Part shown: in pieces, positions 1 through 11,776 of the stretch
Position numbering within the stretch: position 1 is the first letter of the stretch
Layout: the number at the start of each line of letters is the position of its first letter
Source: Adenanthera pavonina
Lineage: Eukaryota > Streptophyta > Magnoliopsida > Fabales > Fabaceae
DNA: 64,000 nt
Reading direction: 5' to 3'
Assembly: GCA_026686845.1 (NCBI GenBank)
Contig: JAIVEN010000013.1
Location: forward strand, 18,000,001 to 18,064,000
The notes under the pieces: generated by a model
What the model was told of the DNA's origin: nothing
Seen by the model: only the letters and a program-made list of their open reading frames with translations
The model's database searches: none
Translations under genes and position numbers: made by a program

Positions 1-260
1 CACAAAGAAGAGAATGAACACGAAAGCATACAAGATTAGAACAGTCTAGGTGAATTAGAACTCAATTCTGATGACACCACAAGGAATGACCAATTCCTAG
101 ATACGTTGTAGTTCGCTCAAGTACTGAAATTCTGTTCAACAAATCTTAAAAATGCACATGAAAGTTAGCTTTAAATAGGCAAGATAATAGCTAACCTAAT
201 AAGCCTAGAAACCCTAATTAATTTGGGCTCAAGTAATCCTAATAGGATTAGGAGACTTTG
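1..260 (-). repeat. LTR-C fragment (part 1)
   Basis: R-U5 half of a family C LTR in minus orientation; its left end lies outside the window. It carries the block shared by all A/C/H LTRs (the stretch with GACACCACAAGGAATGACC and CTAATTAATTTGGGCT). A solo LTR-G interrupts it at 261, and it resumes at 1080. The whole LTR sits in the protease region of element H#1. Confidence 0.85.
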
Positions 261-1079
261 TGATGGGAGACACGTTAGGAACCTGTCCTAAGAGCCTTCT
301 TTGATACAAGGATCGTGCAACTCAAGGAAAGATGAATTGAACACAACAACAATGAATAAAAATGGAAAAGTAGAGATGATGAAAATAAGAAAACTGAGAC
401 AAATGTTGGTCGAAGGAAATAGACTCCAAGAGAACCCGTCTCTTGAATCCTAACTCCGGGACGCCACAAGGATCACCACTCCTTGATAAGTTCTCATTCT
501 TTCGGGCACTCAAGGATAAGCAAGAAAGAACTCACTGAACAACAACAAAGTTGCTGAAAAGAAATTCATTCATTTATCTTGTGGTTTGCAAGAGTACAAG
601 AGGTGCCTGTTTATAGGCAAGTATCAACCCACAAACTAACTCTAGTTCACCCCACAAACCTAACCTTATTAATGCTAATTAATACAAAAAGGAAATCCTA
701 AGTCAAAAGGAGCATTTAATTCTAATTTTGAATTTGAAAAGGTTGGCTCCTCTTAAATGCATAAAGCAAAGCAAATCATATCATCATTTGCCTTTTATTG
801 AAAAGGAAACAAATTGACTAAAATAATCCTAATAAAACTTATTAAAAACGTCACTTTTAGTGATCACATGAGAAGCACACATTGTCTTCAAGTTATATCT
901 CCCAAATGGGCTTCTTTTGGGCTTGAATCATTAGCCTATATGATTGGAAGCTTTTTCCATACTTTCTAGCTCTTTTTTGGACTACAGCTTGATTTAAATA
1001 GTTGGGCTTCATGCTCTTTCCAAGCTCATTGCCATGTCCAAGGACTCTAAATGCTTTATGCCTCAATCGTATTCTATCA
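261..1079 (-). mobile_element. Solo LTR of family G, 5-bp target duplication
   Basis: An 819-bp LTR that reads TGATGG...CTATCA on the plus strand. The 5 bases before it (256-260, CTTTG) are repeated right after it (1080-1084), and removing LTR plus one copy restores the LTR-C sequence seen elsewhere in the window. No internal region remains, so it is a solo LTR left by LTR-LTR recombination. It is closely related to LTR-G at 3356-4179 and to the D LTRs. Confidence 0.95.
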
Positions 1080-1491
1080 CTTTGGGCTCAAACAATACTT
1101 CTATTGGACCTGGAAAACTAATAAAATAAAGCCCTAAAAAAATAAGGAAAATTTATAAAAAATAATAAAATAATACTTAAGCCCTTATAAATATGCTAAC
1201 AGATTAATGAAATCACATGTTTATCACATGACATGTTTATTTACAAGATGGCTATAAAAAAGACTACAATTTGACCAATTGGGCTTTATTAATTAATAAA
1301 GTTCAGCCCATAATTAATAAAAATGAAATTAACACTAATTAAACCCAATAATGCTTAAGTCACTTGCTATTTTAATGAAGCATATGATATTTTAAGTAAT
1401 ATCTTCCAATGGGCTTCTTTTAGGCTTGAATCTTTCCAAATGATAAGGCCTCCTACCATATTCCTGAATTTGTCCAAGCCATCTTCTGTCA
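1080..1491 (-). repeat. LTR-C fragment (part 2, U3)
   Basis: Continuation of the LTR-C after the LTR-G insertion, ending with the LTR terminus TCTGTCA (canonical TCTATCA). The next bases, TCTAGTGTCAAGACGAG, are coding sequence of H#1 (LVSRRAL in H#2), so this LTR inserted inside the gag-protease region of H#1. Confidence 0.85.
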
Positions 1492-3355
1492 TCTAGTGTC
1501 AAGACGAGCTCTAAACATTCAACCAGGAGAGGATCTAGGAAAGGAATAGCGTGAGCATATCTTTCATACGAGGTGTTTTGTCAATAACAAGGTATGTAAT
1601 CTTATCATTGATAATGATGGTAGTTGCATGAACATTGCTAGTACCTTGTTAGTTGAAAAGGTTGGTTTACCTATTCAAAAGCACCCCAAGCCTTATAATT
1701 TGTTATGGTTTAATGATAATGGGGATGCTAAGGTCACTAAACAAGTAGTTGTAGCATTTTTCATAGGTAATTTTCATGATGACGTTTTGTGTGAAGTGGT
1801 ACCTGTGTATGCTTGACACTTGTTGTTAGTTAGACCATGGCAGTTTGATAGGTGAGTTAGGTATGATGGTTATTCCAATAGATATTATTTCCCATTCAAT
1901 AATAAAACCATTGTACTAACACCTATTCGTCCATTTGAAGCCTTTGAAGATCAGAAAAGAATCGCTCAAGAGTGTAAGATGAGGGAAAAAGAAAAGAGAG
2001 AAAAACAGAGAGAAAGGTGAAAAAGAGAGAAAAGAAGTGAGCAATGAAGTAAAGAGAGAAAAGAAAACAAGTGAAGAGAAGAAAGTGAGCTTGTTTTATG
2101 GAAGAAGTGAGATCAAGGAAGCTCTGTTTGATGAAAATTCATTGATTCTATTGTATAAGGATGTGTATTTGACTGTAAATGATTTGGATAACTCTAGTGT
2201 GTTAGCTTTGTTACAGGAATTTAGTGATTTGTGGAAGAGATGCTTGATGGTTTGCCACCAGTGAAGAGTATTGAGCTAAGGATTGATTTCATCCCTGGTG
2301 CTACACTTCCAAACAGGCCTGGATATAGGGCAAATCCAAAAGAAATCAAGGAGATACAAAGGCAAGTTGAGGAATTGATGAAGAAAGGCTTCATGAGGGA
2401 GAGCCTAAGTCCTTGTGCCATTCCGATCATACTTGTGCCCAAGAATGATGGCAAGTGGAGGATGTGCGTGGACTGCAGTGCCATTAATAAAATCACAGTT
2501 AAGTATCGATATCCCTTTCCTTGTTTGGATGATATGTTGAATGAATTGCATGGTGCATGTTTATTTTCCAAAATAGATCTTAGGAGTGGATATCATCAAA
2601 TTAGGATGAATGAGGGAGATGAGTGGAAAACTGCATTCAAGACTAAATTTGGTTTGTATGAATGGATGGTTATGCCCTTTTGGTTAACTAATGCTTCTAG
2701 TACCTTCATGAGTCTTAGGAATCATGTCTTTCGTGTATTCATTGGCAAGTTTGTTGTTAATTTTGATGACATTCTTGTGTATTATAATAAGAGTCTAGAT
2801 GAGCATGTGATACATTTGCATGATGTGTTTCTTAGCTTTGTTATAGGTTCTGATGGCTTACTTGTGGATGAGGAGAAAGTTAAGGCAATACGTGAGTGGC
2901 CTACACTGAAGAATGCCAACGAGGTGAGAAGTTTCCATGGACTTGCTAGCTTCTATAGCAGGTTTGTGAAAGACTTCTCAACCATTGCTGCCCCATTGAA
3001 TGATTTGGTAAGAAAGAATGTAACTTTTAAATGGGGTGAATCCGAAGAGGTGACTTTCAATACCTTGAAAGATAGATTAACAAATGCCCCTCTTCTTTTA
3101 CTTCCTGATTTCTCTTAAGTGTTTGAGATTGAATGTGATGCATCTAGAATTGGTATTGGTGCTGTGTTAATGCAAGATTCTAGGCCAATTGAGACTAAGT
3201 GGTGCATGTTTGGACTATTCAACTTATGACAAGGAATTGTATGCATTGAAAAGAACTTTAGACGCTTGGCAACACTATTTGTGGCTGAAAGAATTTGTCA
3301 TTCATTATGATCATGAGAGTTTATTGAAACGTTTCTTTATGTCATTAAGCATAAA
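1492..3355 (+). pseudogene. H#1 protease-RT-RNase H, Ty3/gypsy polyprotein remnant
   Basis: Decayed middle of an autonomous Ty3/gypsy polyprotein, parallel to H#2. The protease remnant (about 1600-1900) has the DNDGSCMNIAS and VRPWQFD motifs. A Lys/Glu-rich linker follows (1970-2090), then reverse transcriptase (2231-3100) with [19 protein letters not shown] and FDDILVY. The usual Tyr before FDD is Asn, and the block after the active site (the FANLEKCSF region of H#2) is deleted. RNase H begins at 3109 ([15 protein letters not shown]) after a stop at 3118; the piece after HESL is also lost. Several stops and frameshifts make it non-functional. It continues at 4180 beyond a solo LTR. Confidence 0.9.
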
Positions 3356-4179
3356 TGATATAGTACGATTGAGGCATGAAGCATTTGGAGTCCTTGGACA
3401 TGGCAATGAGCTCGGAAAAAGCATGAAGCCCAACTATTTGAATCAAGCTGCAGCCCCAAAAAAGAAAAAAGAGCTAAAAAGTATGGAAAAGGATTCCAAT
3501 CATATAGGCTAATGGTCCAAGCCCAAAAGAAGCCCATTTGGGAGATATAACTTGAAGACAACATATGCTTCTCATGTGACCATTAAAAGTGACGTTTTTA
3601 ATAAGTTTTATTAGGATTATTTTAGTCAATTTGTTTCCTTTTCAATAAAAGGCAAATAATGATCTGATTTGCTTTGCTTTATGCATTTAAGAGGAGCCAA
3701 CCTTTTCAAATTCAAAATTAGAATTAAATGCTCCTTTTTGCTTAGTATTTCCTTTTTGTATTAATGAGCTTTAATAAGGTTAGGTTTGTAGGCTAAACTA
3801 GAGTTAGTTTGTGGGTTAATATTTGCCTATAAATAGGCACCTCTTGTACTCTTGCAAACACAATATGAATGAATGAATTTCTTTTTAGCAACTTTGTTGT
3901 TGTTCAGTGAGTTCTTTCTTGCTTATCCTTGAGTGCCAGAAAGAATGAGGACTTGTCAAGGAGTGGTGATCCTTGTGGCGTCCCGGAGTTGGGATTCGAG
4001 AGACGGGTTCTCTTGGAGTCTACTTCCTTCGACCAACATTTTGTTCAGTCTTCTTATTTCATTGTTTTTGTTCATTGTTGTTCTTCATTGTTCTTGTGTT
4101 CAATTTATCTCTCCTTGAGTTGCACGTTCCTTATATCAAAGAAGGCTCTTAGGACAGGTTCCTAACGTGTCTCCCATCA
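3356..4179 (+). mobile_element. Solo LTR of family G, 5-bp target duplication
   Basis: An 824-bp LTR, TGATAT...CCCATCA, flanked by the perfect duplication ATAAA (3351-3355 and 4180-4184). Removing it restores the RNase H reading frame ([11 protein letters not shown]), which dates it after H#1. It has a TATA box at 3828-3835. Compared with the D LTRs, U3 lacks the DPLQG/PMTR-coding stretch. Confidence 0.96.
3828..3835 (+). promoter_or_regulatory. Putative TATA box of LTR-G
   Basis: TATAAATA in the middle of the LTR, the expected position of the U3/R boundary. The same context (GCCTATAAATAGGCACCTC) recurs in the other G LTRs, sometimes mutated. Transcription start is inferred, not seen. Confidence 0.6.
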
Positions 4180-5418
4180 ATAAACAAGGCAAAGAGAATG
4201 TTGTTGCTGATACTTTGTCTAGGAGGTACTCTTTGATTACTTCTATGCAAGCTAGGTTGATTGGTTTTGATTTGTTGAAAAGTTTGTATGAGAATGATAT
4301 TGATTTTGCTGAGACTTGGAAATTATGTGAGAAACATGGATTTGATGATTATTATATCTTTGATGGATTTCTTTTCAAGAGACATAGATTGTGTGTTCCT
4401 CATTGCTCTATGCGTGAGTTGCTTGTGAAAGAGACCCATGGTGGTGGTTTAATGGGTCATTTTGGTGTGGAAAAGACATTAACCATGTTGCATGAACATT
4501 TCTATTGGTTCACATGAGAAAAGATGTTGTTGTTGTGTGTGATAAGTGCATTACATGTAGACATGAAAAATCTAAGGTGCATCCACATGGCTTGTATTCC
4601 CCCTTACTTGTTCCCTCTCATCCTTGGATTGACATATCTATGGATTTTGTTTTAGGTTTGCCTAGGTCCCCTAGTGGAAAAGATAGCATTTTTCTTGTTG
4701 TGGATAGATATAGTGAAATGGCACATTTTCTTGATTATGCTAAAACTCATGATGCTTTCCACATGCTAACTTGTTTTTCAAGGAGATTGTTAGATTGCAT
4801 GGATTGCCTGGTTAGTGACAAGGATGTTAAATTTCTAAGTCACTTTTGGAGGACATTGTGGAACAAACTAGGCACTAAGTTGTTGTTTTCTACGGTTACT
4901 CATCCCCAAACGGATGGATAAACTAAGGTTGTGAATCGAACACTTTCCACTTTGTTGCGTGCTATAATTCAAAAGAATCTTAAGAATTGGGAAAAGTGTT
5001 TGCCTCACATTAAATTTGCTTATAACCATGCTGTGCATTCTACTACTAGTTTTTCTCCTTTTGAGATTGTTTTGGCTTTAACCCATTGACTCATTTGGAT
5101 ATTCTTCCTTTGCCTTCTAATGAGTTTTCTAATTTTGATCGTGAAAAGCTAAGTTTGTGCAAGAACTTCATGCCAAGGTTAGGGCAAACATTGAGAGGAA
5201 GAATGAGCAATATGCTCAATAAGCTAATAAAGGCTAAAGAAGGGTTGTGTTCAAGCCTGGAGATTGAGTGTGGGTGCATTTGAGGAAAGAGAGATTTCCC
5301 AAGCGAAGAAAATCCAAGCTTTACCCAAGAGGGGATGGTCAATTCTAAGTGTTGGAACGAATAAATGATAATGCTTATAGAATTGATTTGCCTAGTTCTT
5401 ATGGCAATGTAAGGCCGA
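4180..5418 (+). pseudogene. H#1 RNase H end and integrase remnant
   Basis: Second part of H#1. It begins in RNase H ([18 protein letters not shown]). The integrase zinc finger is visible ([18 protein letters not shown], then CDKCITC), as is the core ([33 protein letters not shown]). There is a frameshift near 4508, a small deletion in the core near 4790-4810, a stop after QTDG at 4919, and frame loss near 5070. The C-terminal GPF region (5280-5410) is recognisable but broken. Coding similarity stops abruptly at about 5411, where an internal piece of LTR-J is joined, so the integrase tail and 3' LTR are missing. Confidence 0.88.
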
Positions 5419-5824
5419 AATAGAAGAACTCACTTAAAGGAGCATGTGCAAAGCTTGTGACCATTTAAGTAATGTTCTTTTATTAAATAAATAAGTAATT
5501 TTATTTTTTATTATTTAATTCAGAAATAAGGCCTTTTGACTATTAGTTTCCTATTTTGAACTTATTTGTGAGGATCTTTTCAGATCTGATTTTATTTCCT
5601 ATTTTTTTTTGCCACCACTTATTCAGCATGTATCTAGTCTTATTTTTGTGTAAGGTGATGCCATTCTAAGAGATTTAGGATCTGAACTATTTTTAGTAAA
5701 TTAGGCCTATGATTTTTGCTTTCCATTCTTTAAACACATCACTTGCAAAATAGAGATGAATGAATAGTACATGTTTCACTAAAACTTTGTGAGTTTTCTT
5801 GTTCTCTTGGTGAGCTTGAGAGAC
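5419..5824 (+). repeat. LTR-J fragment (part 1)
   Basis: Family J LTR in plus orientation, lacking its U3 start: it joins H#1 at GAAATAGAAG, a position internal to other J LTRs. It includes the stretch ending CTTGAGAGAC, where a solo LTR-C inserted. The last 5 bases (5820-5824, GAGAC) are the left target duplication of that insertion. Confidence 0.8.
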
Positions 5825-6677
5825 TAATAGATGATGGCTTAGACAAATTTAGGAACATGATAGGAGGCCTTATCACTTGAAAAGATTCAAGCCCAAGAAA
5901 AGGCCATTGAAAGAGATTACTTAAAAGATCATGTGCTTCACTAAAATAGCTTGTGACTTAAGTATTATTAGGCTTAATTAGTGTTAATTTTGTTTTCATT
6001 AATTATGGGCTAAACTTAAGTTACTAATACAGCCTAATTGGTTAATTAGTAGTCATTTTGATGGCCCAACTTGTAAATAAGCATGTCATGTATCAAACAT
6101 GTGATTTTATTAATGTAGTGGCATGTTTATAAGGGCTTCAGTGTTATCTTTATTATTTTCTTTGAATTTTCATTATTTTATTTTAGGGTTTTATTTTATT
6201 AGTTTTTTAGGTCCAATAGGGGTGTCCCAAAGTCTCATAATCCTATTAAGACTACTTGAGCCCAAATTAATTATGGTTTCTAGGCTTATTAGGTTAGATT
6301 TTACCTTACCTATTTAAGACTATCTTTTATGTGCATTTTTTAAGGTTTGAATGATTAAAGTTTCATACTTTTGTGAGTTTCTCTTGCGTTCTTTGAGTGC
6401 TATGATCATACTATGACGTATCAAAGAATTGGTCAATCCTTGTAGCGTCACCGGAACTAGGGTTCAAAAGATCAGTTCTCTTGGGTTTTAATTCATCATG
6501 ACCAACATCTATCCATCTTATTTCTTTATTTTGGATTTCTTTTGCTTCTGTTCTTGTGCATTTTGTTTGTTCTTTTCTTTGATGTTTAGTCTTTGTGTTC
6601 ATTGTTTCACAAAGATCCGGGTGTCTTACATATCAAAGTGGGCTCTTTGGATTGATTCTATAAGGGTTCGTTTATTA
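5825..6677 (+). mobile_element. Solo LTR of family C, 5-bp target duplication
   Basis: An 853-bp LTR-C with mutated ends (TAATAG for TGATAG, TTATTA for TTATCA) but a perfect GAGAC duplication (5820-5824 and 6678-6682) inside LTR-J. U3 starts with the GATGGCTTAGACAAATT block typical of LTR-C; the R-U5 part is shared with families A and H. Confidence 0.92.
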
Positions 6678-6938
6678 GAGACTCTTTGGCATATCAAAGA
6701 GAGTGGTCTTCTCTTTGTGGTGTCTTTAGCTAAAGTTTCATGAAACAAGTTTTCTTGAGATCTTACTTCTTGACAACAACTTCTATTCTTCTTATTTGTG
6801 CATTTTTCTTTGTTCGCCTTTCCTATTTGTTTAAAGTGTTCCTGGTGTTTTATTGCTTCTCTTTGATCCTAGCACATCCTTACGTCTCCCAATTTGATTA
6901 AAGGATCGTGAGACAAGTTCTACATAGGTTTTCTATCA
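6678..6938 (+). repeat. LTR-J fragment (part 2, R-U5)
   Basis: Continuation of LTR-J after the LTR-C insertion, ending with the J terminus TTTTCTATCA. What follows is not a PBS but leader sequence of family B, so this J LTR was inserted in a B leader and later lost its U3 side. Confidence 0.8.
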
Positions 6939-7487
6939 ATCTAAGCTTTCACCTTGATTTAAAGGCGTCACAATCCTAGTTTTGTGCGAGAACTTATACT
7001 TCATCTGATCCAAGATGTCATCTCCCAGTCACCAACAACTGTTTCATTCTTCACATCCAAATCTCCAGATCTATTCACAATTTGTTTCTTTTGTAAAAAT
7101 GCCTCCTTCTCTTATCTCAAATACTTTCTTCTTTTGTATCTTCTTCAATCCATATTTTTATCTCTTAGTCATTCATTCCATTCTTCTTGTCTCTCCCTCA
7201 AATTTTTTCCATTCAATCTGAACATCGTATGCACATAATTCTGGAGTTTCTTGTGCTTGAATTCTACCGCGATCTTATGCATCTGATTGTGTCCTTTTCT
7301 TGACATATATACCATAAAATTCTGCAAATCGCTGGCTGCTCTATTTGCAAGTTCTTGATCATTGATTTAAAAAAAAAAAAAGGCAAGAAAGAAAGATTGT
7401 TGAAGAAAAGAAAAAGGCCTAGAGAAGAAATGCAAAAAAAAAAAAACAGAGAAAAGAAAGGCTAACAAAAAAAAAAAAAAAAGAAGA
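6939..7487 (+). other. Family B leader fragment (B#1)
   Basis: Untranslated leader matching the B#2 leader at about 16180-16430. Shared landmarks are AAGCTTTCACCTTG, the GGATCCAAGACGTCATCTCCC-like stretch and a purine/A-rich tail from 7365 on. No gene is seen; apparent open frames on the minus strand (7367-7663) come from the poly-A tracts. It is cut at 7487 by a J solo LTR. Confidence 0.75.
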
Positions 7488-8429
7488 TGATAGAAAACCC
7501 GTGTAGAACTTGTCTCACGAACCTTCAATCGAATGGAAAACGTAAGGATCGTGTTAGGATCAAAGAGAAGCAAATAAAATAACAAGAACACGTTAAATAA
7601 ACAGAAAAGATAAATAGAAGAATGTACGAATAGGAAGAATAGAAGATATTGGTCAAGAAGCAAGACCCCAAGAAAACTTGTTTCTTGAAACCTTAGCTAT
7701 AGACACCACAAAGAGAAGACCACTCTCTTTGATATGCCAAAGAGTCTCTCAAGCTCACCAAGAGAACAAGATAACTCACAAAGGTTTTGTCAAAAACGCA
7801 GTGTTCATTCATTTGTGATTTGCCAGTACAAAAATGACGTTTTTAAAGGAAAAGAAAGCAAAAACCCTAGCCCTAATTTGCTAAAAATAGTTTGGATCCT
7901 AAATCTCTTAGAATGGCACCACCTTTCACCAAAATAAGACTAGATACATGCTGAATAAGTGGTGACCAAAAATAGGAAACAAAATCAAATCTAAAGAGAT
8001 CCTCACAAATAAATTCAAAATAGGAAACTAATTGTCAAAACCTTATTTCTGAATTAAGTAATAAAAAAAACGAAAATTGCTAATTTATTTAATTAAAGAA
8101 CACTACTTAAAAGGTCACAAGCTTGGCACATCCTCCTTTAATTTATTTGGGCTTAGATCAGTTTCTAGCATACAAGCCATGAAGAACATGCTTCTTGAAG
8201 CCTTTTGGGTTGAAAATTGAGCTAAGTAGATGGGCTCTTGTTCAATTACTTCTTGAATCAATCCATTCCTTGCTCTTGTCATAGGCCCACCCATTCCTTG
8301 CAAGGTATTTTTCTTGTTCCATACTTGGGTTCCTTGTCCAGCCACTTGTTCATGAATTTCAAGTCCTCCAAGCTCTTGAATATTTCGTCCAAACTCCTCC
8401 TCTTATTAAGCCTAGCTCGTATTCCATCA
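7488..8429 (-). mobile_element. Solo LTR of family J, 5-bp target duplication
   Basis: A complete 942-bp LTR-J in minus orientation, TGATAGAAAACCC...ATTCCATCA, flanked by GAAGA on both sides (7483-7487, 8430-8434). Read on the minus strand, U3 encodes LQGMGGPMTRAR, the tail motif also found in LTRs B, D and H. Its target was an A-rich junction that already joined a B leader to an LTR-D fragment. Confidence 0.95.
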
Positions 8430-8914
8430 GAAGAATAATCCTAAGTCAAAAGGAGCATTTAATTCTAATTTTGAATTTGAAAAGGTTGGCTCCTCTTAAA
8501 TGCATAAAGCAAAGCAAATCAGATCATTATTTGGCTTTTAATGAAAAGGAAACAAATTGACTAAAATAATCCTAATAAAACTTATTAAAAACGTCACTTT
8601 TAGTGACCACATGAGAAGCACATGTATTTTAAGTGAATTCTCCATATTGGGCCTTCTCCAAGTTGGGCTTGTTGACTGTAATTTGGCTCCACATTTTCAG
8701 CTCGCCTCTTTCTTTGTTTTGGGCCTCAAAATCATTGAAATACAATGGTTCCATGTTAATCATGTTTTGGATCACCTCATTCATGACTTTTGTTCTAGCT
8801 CTATTCATTGGTCCTCCAATGCCTTGAAGTAGGCCTTGACATTGTCCATGGTCCATTGTTTCTATTAGCTTGCCCTCATTATCAAATGCTTCATGCCTCG
8901 ATCGTCCTCTATCA
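8430..8914 (-). repeat. LTR-D fragment (U3 half)
   Basis: U3 portion of a family D LTR in minus orientation, ending CTCTATCA at 8914. Its minus-strand frame encodes the LLQGIGGPMNRARTK tail motif followed by NMEPLYFNDFEAQNKERG. The R-U5 half is missing, replaced by an A-rich join to the B leader. The first 5 bases are the duplicated GAAGA of the neighbouring J LTR. Confidence 0.82.
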
Positions 8915-10885
8915 GAGTTTTTAACTTTCAATTTCTCTTTGTTTTAATTTTTTATACAGGTTCTTGCAACAAATGACAGGAAGTGAAAGTGAGGGTGAAG
9001 TTGATATGAAATTCATGATCAAAGAATTCCATGATGAACTCAAAAACATCTGAAAACGATATGGCTGACATTAAATCTAAAAGATGCATTGGAAAAAATC
9101 CAAAAGTGGAACAAATGATGAAGAAGAGCACGAATCTGAAACTGGTTCCAACTCAAAAAGCAAATCATTCTCCAAGAAAGATAATGATTTAGGAGGCATC
9201 AAGCTTAAAATCCCTCATTCCAAGGCAAAATGGATCCTGACTTATACCTTGAATGGGAGAGGAAAGTAGAACTTGATTTTGAATGTCATAGCTACTCAGA
9301 AGAAAAGAAAGTGAAACTCACAGTTGTTGAGTTTATTGGCTATGCTAATGTTTGGTGGGATAAATTATAGTGTACTAGATGGAGGAATGGTGAAGAACCC
9401 ATCGACACATGGTGTGACATGAGAACCATCATGCGTAAGAGCTATATCCCTTCCTATTACCATCATGATTTGCAACAAGATTGCAAAAACTTGAACAGGG
9501 ATCTATGAGAGTTGAGGAGTAACGTAAAGAGATGGGGGATGGCTACGATCCGAGCTTATGTTAATGAAGATGAAGAGCAAACAATGGCCTACTTCACTGG
9601 TGGATTAAGAACTAAAATCTAAAGGAATTAAGCTAGAACATTACTTGGATATGGAAGAATTGCTTCATAAAGTTGTCCACTTGGAGAAGCAATTGAAAAG
9701 CAAGAAAACTAACTCTGTTCCTTGGAGAACTAATCCTATCTTCAAGCGAAAAGAGTCAAGAATAAGAGATGAAGATCAAAACTCCAAATCAGCCCAAAAG
9801 AATAAAGACGTGAAGATGAAGGCTTTTGCATTTAAAGTACTTCTAAATCAAAATCCTCTTCTGAATCTAGTACCTTGCATTGCTTTAAATGTCAAGGCTT
9901 TGGACATATTTCTATGCAATGTTCAAACAAAAGAACCATGGTTATCCTTGATAATGAGCGAGTTGATAGTGAAGATTCTGATGATGATCCTCATGCTTTA
10001 GATGATATGCCTCTTGTAGAATCTTGCTTAGATAATGAATATACTAATCCTATACATGGTAATGCACTTGTTACTCAAAGAATTCTCAATGCTCAACCAA
10101 AAGATGAGAAACGTGATGATGAGCAAAGAGTAGGGATTTTCCATACTAAATGCTTCATTCAAGACAAGGTACGTAGCTTGGTTATTTATGGTGGCTGTTG
10201 CACCAATGCTGCTAGTACTTTGCTTGTGGAGAAACTGAACTTGCCTACTCTAAAACATCCAAAGCCTTACAATTTACAATGGCTAACCGATTGTGGTGAG
10301 ATGAAAGTCACCAAGGAAGTTCAAGTATCATTTACTATTGGCAAATACCATGACAAGGTGTTACGCAATATAGCACCTATGTATACAAGACATCTACTTC
10401 TTGGCAATCCATGGCAATTTGACAGACGTGTAACTCATGACGGCTATAGAAATTTGTACTCCTTTGTGTTTGAAGGGCATAACATTGTGCTTAGGCCTCT
10501 TAGGCCAATGCAAGCATATGAAGATCAATACAGAATTATAAGTGATTATAGAGATAAAAGAGAAAGAGAGGGGCATGAGAAAGAAAAAAAAAAGGAGAAA
10601 GAGAAAGGGAAAATGCAGAAAAATGAAAAAGAGTGGAAAGAATGTAAGAGAAAAGAAAAAGAGTGCAGAACAAAACAAGAGCTTGAGCTTATTCATAGAA
10701 AATGGAGAGGTGAAGAGTGCACTAATTGCAAGATAAGAAGTCTTTGTGCTTCTGTACAAGGACCACTATTTTTCTACTAATGAGTTTGATATTTCTTTGC
10801 CTTCTAGTGTTATTTCTCTTTTGCAGGAATTTGGTGATCTTTCTCTGGAAGAAATTCGAAATGGTTTGCCTCCTCTAAGAGGCAT
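8915..10885 (+). pseudogene. B#1 gag-protease-RT start remnant
   Basis: Family B polyprotein remnant. The leader end (8915-8972) runs to an ATG at 8973 (MTGSESEGEVDMKF), chosen by match to B#2 and B#5. The gag domain (9180-9640) has many frameshifts. The CCHC zinc knuckle CFKCQGFGHISMQC is at 9878-9920. In the protease (10150-10450) the usual VIDGG is VIYGG, so the catalytic Asp is lost; LLLGNPWQFDRR follows. A Lys/Glu-rich linker (10550-10690) leads to the start of RT (GLPPLRG), which stops at 10885 where element A inserted. RT resumes at 15934. Confidence 0.9.
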
Positions 10886-11776
10886 TGATAAGTGAACCCT
10901 TATGGAATCCATCCAAAGAACTCACTTTAATGTATATGACACCTCGATCTTTGCAGTTGCAAAGAACACAAAAAACTGAAAAATAGACAGCAAGTAGAAA
11001 GTAGAAAAGATATGTTGGTCGAGGTGAATTAGAACCCAAGAGAACCGGTCTCTTGAACCCTAGTTCCGGTGACACCATAAGGAATGACCAATTCCTTAAT
11101 AAGTCATAGTATTCTCTCTAGCACTCAAAGAATCGCAAGAGGAAACTCACAAAAGTCTGAAACTTTAATCATTCAAATCTTAAAAACGCATATAAAAGTT
11201 AGCCTTAAATAGGCAAGGTAAAATCTAACCTAATGAGCCTAGAAACCCTAATTAATTTGGGCTTAAGTAATCCTAATAGGATTATGAGACTTTAGGCCCA
11301 AACAACACTCCTATTGGACCTAGGAAACTAATAAAATAAAGCCCTAAAATAAAATAACGAAAATTCATAAAAAATAATAAAATAATACCTAAGCCCTTAT
11401 AAACATGCCAACACATTAATGAAATCACATGTTTGACACATGACATATTTATTTACAAGGTGGGCTGTCAAAAAGACAACTAATTAACTAATTGGGCTTT
11501 ATTAATTAACAAAGTTTAGCCCATAATTAATAAAAACGAAATTAATACTAATTAGGCCCATTAATACTTAGGTCACATACTATTTTAATGAAGCATATGA
11601 TCTTTTAATGACCTCCTCCAATGGGCTTATCTTGGGCTTGGATCTGAAACTTGAATTTTGAAGTTGATAATCTCACTTAAGCTTGGGCTTTATATTCAAC
11701 ACCTTAATCAAGTCTTCCAAGCTCTCCATGCTCCGCTCCAAACTCTTGCAATTCATGCCTAGCCCTTATTCTATCA
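10886..11776 (-). repeat. 3' LTR of element A
   Basis: An 891-bp LTR, TGATAAGTGAACCC...ATTCTATCA. The adjoining bases 11777-11789 read AAGGGGGAGGGAA on the minus strand, a classic polypurine tract directly before U3, which fixes orientation. It differs visibly from the 5' LTR, most densely in U5, so the element is not recent. Confidence 0.93.

Noticed and set aside
7015..7663. Short open frames in the B leader
   Set aside because: They lie in T/A-rich untranslated sequence, overlap each other in several frames and have no counterpart with conserved frame in the B#2 leader.
10394..10759. Phe/Leu-rich minus-strand frame resembling a membrane protein
   Set aside because: It is the antisense of the Lys/Glu-rich protease-RT linker. 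Similar shadows occur at 32986-33372, 20638-20910 and 49113-49475.
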